From CAWHOW01 sp050013795 (GTDB lineage Bacteria > Bacteroidota > Bacteroidia > Bacteroidales > CG2-30-32-10): a DNA stretch of 9,396 nt. The DNA is taken from contig JBEKEO010000112.1 in NCBI GenBank assembly GCA_050013795.1, positions 1 through 9,396 of the forward strand, in the 5' to 3' direction. A model generated the notes under the pieces. It ran no database searches. It had not been told where the DNA came from and saw nothing but the letters and a program-made list of their open reading frames with translations. How positions within the stretch are numbered: the stretch's first letter is position 1; every line of letters starts with the position of its first letter. Made by a program: the position numbers and the translations under genes. Positions 5,842-9,396 of this stretch are shown piece after piece.

Positions 5842-6963
5842 ATGATTCGGATAATTGAAGTACTTACTAAAAGACAGTTATCAGAATTTATTAAATTTCC
5901 TGACAAACTTTATAAAGGCAATAAATACAGAGTTCCTCAGCTTCATTTTTCTGAAAGATCAATTCTCTCTCCTGCTAAGAATCCCGCTTTCGATTTTTGT
6001 GAGGCCAAGTATTGGCTTGCATACGAAAACAATAAAATAGTTGGAAGAATTGCAGGCATTATAAATAATAAATCCAATGAGATCTGGAACGAAATGACAG
6101 TCCGTTTCGGGTGGATTGATTTTATTGAGAATACTGAAGTTTCATCAGCTTTGATTAAGACAGTTGAGGAATGGGGCAAGTTGAAGGGAATGACTAAAAT
6201 AATAGGTCCGATGGGGTTTACTGACATGGACCTGGAAGGAATGTTAGTGGAAGGTTTTGAAGAAATTTCGACACAGACAGTTATTTATAACTATCCTTAT
6301 TATCCTGTGCATATAGAAAAGCTTGGTTTCGCAAAAGATGTGGACTGGATACAATATGAGATAAAAGTACCTGATGAGATTCCTGATAAGGTTAAACGTA
6401 TATCTGAACTTGTTAAACAAAAATATAATTTAAAGATTTTAAATTTCAAGAAAGCTAAAGATATATTGCCTTATGCACATCAGATGTTTCTTGTGTATAA
6501 TGAGGCATTGAGACATTTATACGGCTTTGTTCCTCTTACCGAAAGGCAAATAAAATACTACATCGACCAATATTTTTCCATGATAAATCCCAAATACATA
6601 AAATTTGTCATCGATAATAATAATGACGTTGTTGGTTTTGGCTTATGCTTTTTATCCTTATCAAAGGCCTTTATGAAAGCAAAAGGCAAGCTTTTTCCCT
6701 TTGGATTTATTCATATTTTGCGGGCAATGAAAAAGAATGACACTTCTGATTTGCTCATACAGGCTGTAAAAGATGAATATAAAACTAAAGGCATCCCTGC
6801 CTTGTTCTATGCTGATATGATGCAAACGTTTATTGATAATGACGTAAAAATTGCCATTTCAAGTTCTGTTCTGGAAGAAAACAAACGCTCTTTCCTGATG
6901 TTTACCAACGGCTACGAAGCACGCCAGCACATGGTACGGAGATCATACTCTAAAGCAATATAA
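5842..6963 (+). CDS. Two-lobed GNAT-type acyltransferase, candidate ceramide synthase
   Basis: The product has 373 residues. Residues of about 1-75 (PDKLYKGNKYRVPQL, then NPAFDFCEAKYWLAYENNKIVGRIAGIIN) form a GNAT-like beginning with the VGRIAG strand. The motif IGPMGFTDMDLEGMLVEGFE (121-140) is characteristic of a widespread family usually annotated 'N-acetyltransferase-like'. Residues of about 200-373 look like a second GNAT-like lobe (KFVIDNNNDVVGFGLCFLSL at 254-273, KLFPFGF at 283-289, ending in GYEARQHMVRRSYS), as in FemX-type double-GNAT proteins. No signal peptide or membrane segment is seen. The gene is sandwiched 4 bases after spt and 5 bases before the reductase gene. This points to N-acylation of the SPT product, the role of the Caulobacter ceramide synthase. 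I cannot test homology to that enzyme, so the substrate is inferred from context. Confidence 0.8.
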   Translation: MIRIIEVLTKRQLSEFIKFPDKLYKGNKYRVPQLHFSERSILSPAKNPAFDFCEAKYWLAYENNKIVGRIAGIINNKSNEIWNEMTVRFGWIDFIENTEVSSALIKTVEEWGKLKGMTKIIGPMGFTDMDLEGMLVEGFEEISTQTVIYNYPYYPVHIEKLGFAKDVDWIQYEIKVPDEIPDKVKRISELVKQKYNLKILNFKKAKDILPYAHQMFLVYNEALRHLYGFVPLTERQIKYYIDQYFSMINPKYIKFVIDNNNDVVGFGLCFLSLSKAFMKAKGKLFPFGFIHILRAMKKNDTSDLLIQAVKDEYKTKGIPALFYADMMQTFIDNDVKIAISSSVLEENKRSFLMFTNGYEARQHMVRRSYSKAI

Positions 6964-6968
6964 TATTC

Positions 6969-7964
6969 TTGAAAAAAATTTTAATTACTGGCGCCAGTGG
7001 TTTCATTGGGAATTTTCTTATTGAAGAAGCTTTGAAAAGAAACTACGAGGTGTATGCAGCTATCAGGAAAAGCAGTAAAATTGACCATCTGAAAAATAAA
7101 GCCGTAAAATTTATTGAAATCGATTTTGCAAATAAAGAAGAACTTCAATCTAGAATTAATTCGGTGCCTGAATTCGATTACATCATCCATAATGCCGGCA
7201 TAACAAAATCCGTAAAGAAGAATAGCTTTTTTGAAATCAATTTTCAATACACTAAAAACCTTATAGAGGCTATATCATCAGGCAATCATGTTCCATTGAA
7301 GTTTATCTATATCAGCAGTCTTTCGGCTGCAGGCCCCGGCAATGCTGATATCTCCTCTCCTATTTCAATAGCCGATGTTGCTGATCCCATTACAAATTAT
7401 GGCTTAAGTAAATTGGCTTCTGAAAAATATATTGCTGAACAGACGAATATCCCATATATCATTGTTCGTCCCACTGCTGTTTACGGCCCCGCAGATAAAG
7501 ATTTTCTGGAATTAGTTAAACTGATTAACCATCATATTGATTTGATGATTGGCAGGCATGAACAAGCCTTGTCGTTCATTTATGTTAAGGATTTATCACA
7601 TTTACTATTCAATTTACTGGAATCTTCCATTATCAACAAAACCTATATGGCTTCCGATGGCAATGTTTACAGTAAAACAGCAATGAGTGATTTAATTGCC
7701 CGGATAATGCAAAAACGCATTCACAGGATATATATTCCCATTGCTGTGGCAAAAATAATAGCCGGTATTTCGGGAAGCATGGCAAGAATTACAGGAAAAG
7801 CTACGGTAATAAATACCGAAAAAATAAAGGAATTTTCGGCTGCTAACTGGGCATGTACTATTTCGCCATTAACCGATGATATAAACTTTAAAGCCAATTA
7901 TACCCTGGAGCAGGGCTTAACTGAAACCATTGCCTGGTATAAACAAAAAGGATGGATTAAATGA
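6969..7964 (+). CDS. NAD(P)-dependent epimerase-type reductase, candidate 3-ketoceramide/3-ketosphinganine reductase
   Basis: The product has 331 residues and is an extended SDR: ITGASGFIG (6-14, GxxGxxG), HNAGITKSV (74-82), YISSLSAAGP (114-123), catalytic YxxxK in NYGLSKLASEKY (Y144, K148), RPTAVYGP (167-174) and FIYVKDLSHLL (203-213). The start is a TTG at 6969: only there does the protein begin MKKILITGASG, placing the Rossmann motif normally, and no ATG or GTG fits. The start lies 5 bases after the acyltransferase stop, so translation is probably coupled. An epimerase-family enzyme, CerR, reduces the 3-keto group of ceramide in Caulobacter. Position in an spt operon makes the same step the best guess. 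A sugar epimerase role is possible but no sugar genes are near. No clear terminator follows. Confidence 0.83.
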   Translation: MKKILITGASGFIGNFLIEEALKRNYEVYAAIRKSSKIDHLKNKAVKFIEIDFANKEELQSRINSVPEFDYIIHNAGITKSVKKNSFFEINFQYTKNLIEAISSGNHVPLKFIYISSLSAAGPGNADISSPISIADVADPITNYGLSKLASEKYIAEQTNIPYIIVRPTAVYGPADKDFLELVKLINHHIDLMIGRHEQALSFIYVKDLSHLLFNLLESSIINKTYMASDGNVYSKTAMSDLIARIMQKRIHRIYIPIAVAKIIAGISGSMARITGKATVINTEKIKEFSAANWACTISPLTDDINFKANYTLEQGLTETIAWYKQKGWIK

Positions 7965-8079
7965 AAACATTTTTATTTTTTATCCTAAAGTTTAAAGCAT
8001 GAATATTTTCTATTTATATAACTTTTATTCAAATACTATAAGTAAATTTGAAGCCTCTCTTTTTTAAAAGAGTTCAATT

Positions 8080-8087
8080 TATTTTTG
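8080..8087 (+). promoter_or_regulatory. -7 box for the aminotransferase / phosphatidyltransferase unit
   Basis: TATTTTTG followed by CA matches TAnnTTTG perfectly. A TTTG lies at 8047-8050 but is 29 bases upstream, more than usual. Transcription would start near 8092, only about a dozen bases before the ATG at 8105. A 7-bp inverted repeat (CTCTTTT at 8057-8063, AAAAGAG at 8066-8072) lies just upstream and could be an operator or chance. Confidence 0.45.
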
Positions 8088-8104
8088 CAAAGGATTTAAA
8101 TAAT

Positions 8105-9163
8105 ATGACTAAAGAAAAGAAAAAGATCACCTATCTCGACCGTAACGAAAATCAATATGGTCCGGCGCCTGCATGTTTTAAAGCCCTTAAAAAACATAAT
8201 ATCAAAAAACTCAGCGAATATTCGCGCGATTTCTCAAAAGGTATTAAAAGCAGGTTAACCCAGCGCCTGGCCGACGAATTTGAGGTAAGCGAAAAAAGCG
8301 TTATTCTTGGTTTTGGCGGTGAAGATATATTGAAACAAGCTGTGCATTGCTACATTCACAAAGGCGATAAAATAATGATACCTTCCTATTCGTGGTGGTA
8401 TTATAAAAAAATTTCCGATGAAGTTCTTGGCGTAAAGGTTGAATATCCTATTGTTGAAGGGAAAGATTCATTCCATTATGATATTGATGGCATGATGAAG
8501 ATATACATGGAACATAAACCTAAACTTGTTCTTATCAGTTCGCCAAACAACCCTACGGGCAACCGTCTTGAGATAGAACAAATGAAGATGATCCTCAGGA
8601 AAATGAAAGATACCGTGGTGGTTATCGACGAAGCCTATACGTTGTTTTACAATAAGGACAACTCGCACCTTCGCGAAATAATTGAAGAGTTTCCCAATGT
8701 ATTGATCATACGTACATTTTCAAAGTATTATGGTTTGGCAGGATTACGAATCGGGTTCGCATTAATGGGGAAGAATCATGAGCAGTTCAGTTTGTTCAGC
8801 GCACGGTACCTCGGTTTCAATCGTCTTTCCGAAAGAATTGCCATTGCTGCGCTCAATTCGACTGAATATTATGCAGAGATGTGCAAGAAAATGAATAATG
8901 ATATGGATATGTACTTCACTGAATTCAATAAATTACCCGGCTTCACAGCATACCGCTCATATTCCAATTTTATTTTAGTGAAGATACCAACAGAAATAAA
9001 AGAAAGCTTAAAGAAATATCTCACCGAGCGTGATATGATAGTCAAGTTTATGAATGAAGACGGGCTTTTCAGTCATATCAGGGTTACTATTGGTACACAG
9101 GAACAAAACGCCAGCCTGATGAATATGATTAAAGCATACCTGTTGGATAACCCTGTAAAATGA
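8105..9163 (+). CDS. HisC-like PLP-dependent aminotransferase (or decarboxylase)
   Basis: The product has 352 residues when started at the ATG at 8105, which follows AAAGGA at 8089-8094 and puts TYLDRNENQYGP at residues 9-20. A reading from a TTG at 8048 adds 19 residues but would run through the -7 box, so it is rejected. Fold-type I marks are ILGFGGEDILKQ (67-78), SYSWWYY (94-100), SSPNNPTGN (145-153), IDEAYTLF (174-181), TFSKYYGLAGLRIGF (204-218) with PLP lysine K207 and phosphate-binding R215, and HIRVTIGT (324-331) with the substrate-carboxylate arginine R326. The closest families are histidinol-phosphate aminotransferase, CobD and the transaminase half of PntC. No histidine genes are near. 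The stop overlaps the next start, so a role in making an amino-alcohol head group is likely. The exact reaction is unknown. Confidence 0.83.
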   Translation: MTKEKKKITYLDRNENQYGPAPACFKALKKHNIKKLSEYSRDFSKGIKSRLTQRLADEFEVSEKSVILGFGGEDILKQAVHCYIHKGDKIMIPSYSWWYYKKISDEVLGVKVEYPIVEGKDSFHYDIDGMMKIYMEHKPKLVLISSPNNPTGNRLEIEQMKMILRKMKDTVVVIDEAYTLFYNKDNSHLREIIEEFPNVLIIRTFSKYYGLAGLRIGFALMGKNHEQFSLFSARYLGFNRLSERIAIAALNSTEYYAEMCKKMNNDMDMYFTEFNKLPGFTAYRSYSNFILVKIPTEIKESLKKYLTERDMIVKFMNEDGLFSHIRVTIGTQEQNASLMNMIKAYLLDNPVK

Positions 9164-9396
9164 GTTGGATAAAGGAGTACAAACAATCACTTAAAATGAA
9201 AGAGGTCGAAGAAATCTTCGACCTCGCTTTGTATCGGCCTCTTGCATTTGTTCTGGTAAAATCAATTTACCGCACTAAAATCACACCCAATCATCTTACC
9301 TATTTAGCAATAGTTATGGGTGTAACTGCAGGATGTTTTTATTCGCAAGGAACACAATCTTGTTTTATTGCTGGTGGTATATTTTATTTGTTATTT
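9160..9396 (+). CDS. CDP-alcohol phosphatidyltransferase, partial (N-terminus only)
   Basis: The first 79 codons run open to the window edge. The start ATG at 9160 overlaps the aminotransferase TGA (ATGA), an arrangement usual for translational coupling; a second ATG at 9196 is possible. The N-terminus is amphipathic and charged (MSWIKEYKQSLKMKEVEEIF), followed by LYRPLAFVLVKSIYRTKITPNHLTYLAIVMGVTAG (24-58). That includes the TPNxLT signature preceding the first membrane helix in CDP-alcohol phosphotransferases. The metal-binding DG..AR..G..D..D signature should come next but lies outside the window. Such membrane enzymes move a phospho-alcohol from CDP onto a lipid hydroxyl, or a phosphatidyl group onto an alcohol. 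With the aminotransferase beside it, an ethanolamine-phosphate or aminoethylphosphonate head group is a reasonable hypothesis, possibly for ceramide. Confidence 0.85.
   Translation, partial: MSWIKEYKQSLKMKEVEEIFDLALYRPLAFVLVKSIYRTKITPNHLTYLAIVMGVTAGCFYSQGTQSCFIAGGIFYLLF
9202..9225. repeat. Near-perfect hairpin inside the start of the phosphatidyltransferase gene
   Basis: GAGGTCGAAGA (9202-9212) and TCTTCGACCTC (9215-9225) are exact inverted copies separated by AA. In mRNA this would give a stable hairpin of about ten pairs beginning 42 bases after the ATG at 9160 and just 3 bases after the in-frame ATG at 9196. No U tract follows. It encodes EVEEIFDL, so it may be coincidental. Confidence 0.6.

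Noticed and set aside
8057..8072. Inverted repeat CTCTTTT/AAAAGAG as terminator of the ceramide operon
   Set aside because: It is short, AT-rich, about 90 bases after the stop and lacks a GC stem; terminator function is not supported.
8048..8104. Upstream TTG start for the aminotransferase
   Set aside because: The added 19 residues do not fit the family, they span the -7 box, and the ATG at 8105 has a good AAAGGA upstream.
8105..9163. hisC (histidine biosynthesis) assignment
   Set aside because: The fold matches, but no histidine genes are adjacent and it is translationally coupled to a lipid head-group transferase.
1..9396. CRISPR arrays, tRNA/rRNA genes, insertion sequences, phage or defence genes
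   Set aside because: No spaced direct repeats, tRNA-like folds, transposase or integrase motifs, or defence-type domains were seen on either strand.

Overview
The window looks like a chromosomal segment of an AT-rich member of the Bacteroidota, probably Bacteroidales-like. Three things support this. Several genes are preceded by the Bacteroidota -7 box TAnnTTTG, usually 15-40 bases before the start. There are short-lipobox lipoproteins and an OmpA-type lipoprotein of a style common in the phylum. The serine palmitoyltransferase (SPT)-type enzyme closely resembles what I recall of Bacteroides SPT. Strain and species cannot be named from this sequence.

Layout. Positions 1-904 (minus): a secreted thioredoxin-fold protein followed 3 bases later by the 5' part of an OmpA-like coiled-coil lipoprotein that runs off the window. 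1008-1613 (plus): an unrecognised lipoprotein. It converges on an acyl-CoA/thioester-reductase-like SDR at 1646-2806 (minus), with one bidirectional terminator between them. 2885-3199 (minus): a small multidrug resistance (SMR) transporter. 3257-3688 (minus): the decayed remains of a yeast-type cytosine deaminase gene carrying at least five lesions, not detectable as an intact reading frame. 3689-4008: AT-rich non-coding DNA with a perfect 42-bp palindrome and a promoter.

4009-7964 (plus) is the core: a DUF6580-like membrane protein, then spt, a two-lobed GNAT-type acyltransferase and an NAD(P)-dependent epimerase-type reductase. The last three are separated by only 4 and 5 bases. This reads as a ceramide/sphingolipid operon: condensation of serine with an acyl thioester, N-acylation, and reduction of the 3-keto group. 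The gene set parallels the SPT / bacterial ceramide synthase / CerR pathway known from Caulobacter.

8105-9396 (plus) starts a second unit with its own -7 box: a HisC-like fold-type I PLP enzyme overlapping (ATGA) the start of a CDP-alcohol phosphatidyltransferase that runs off the window. The two could make and attach a phospho- or phosphono-amino-alcohol head group, possibly to the ceramide made by the upstream operon. That link, and the involvement of the membrane protein and the acyl reductase-like SDR, are inferences from position.
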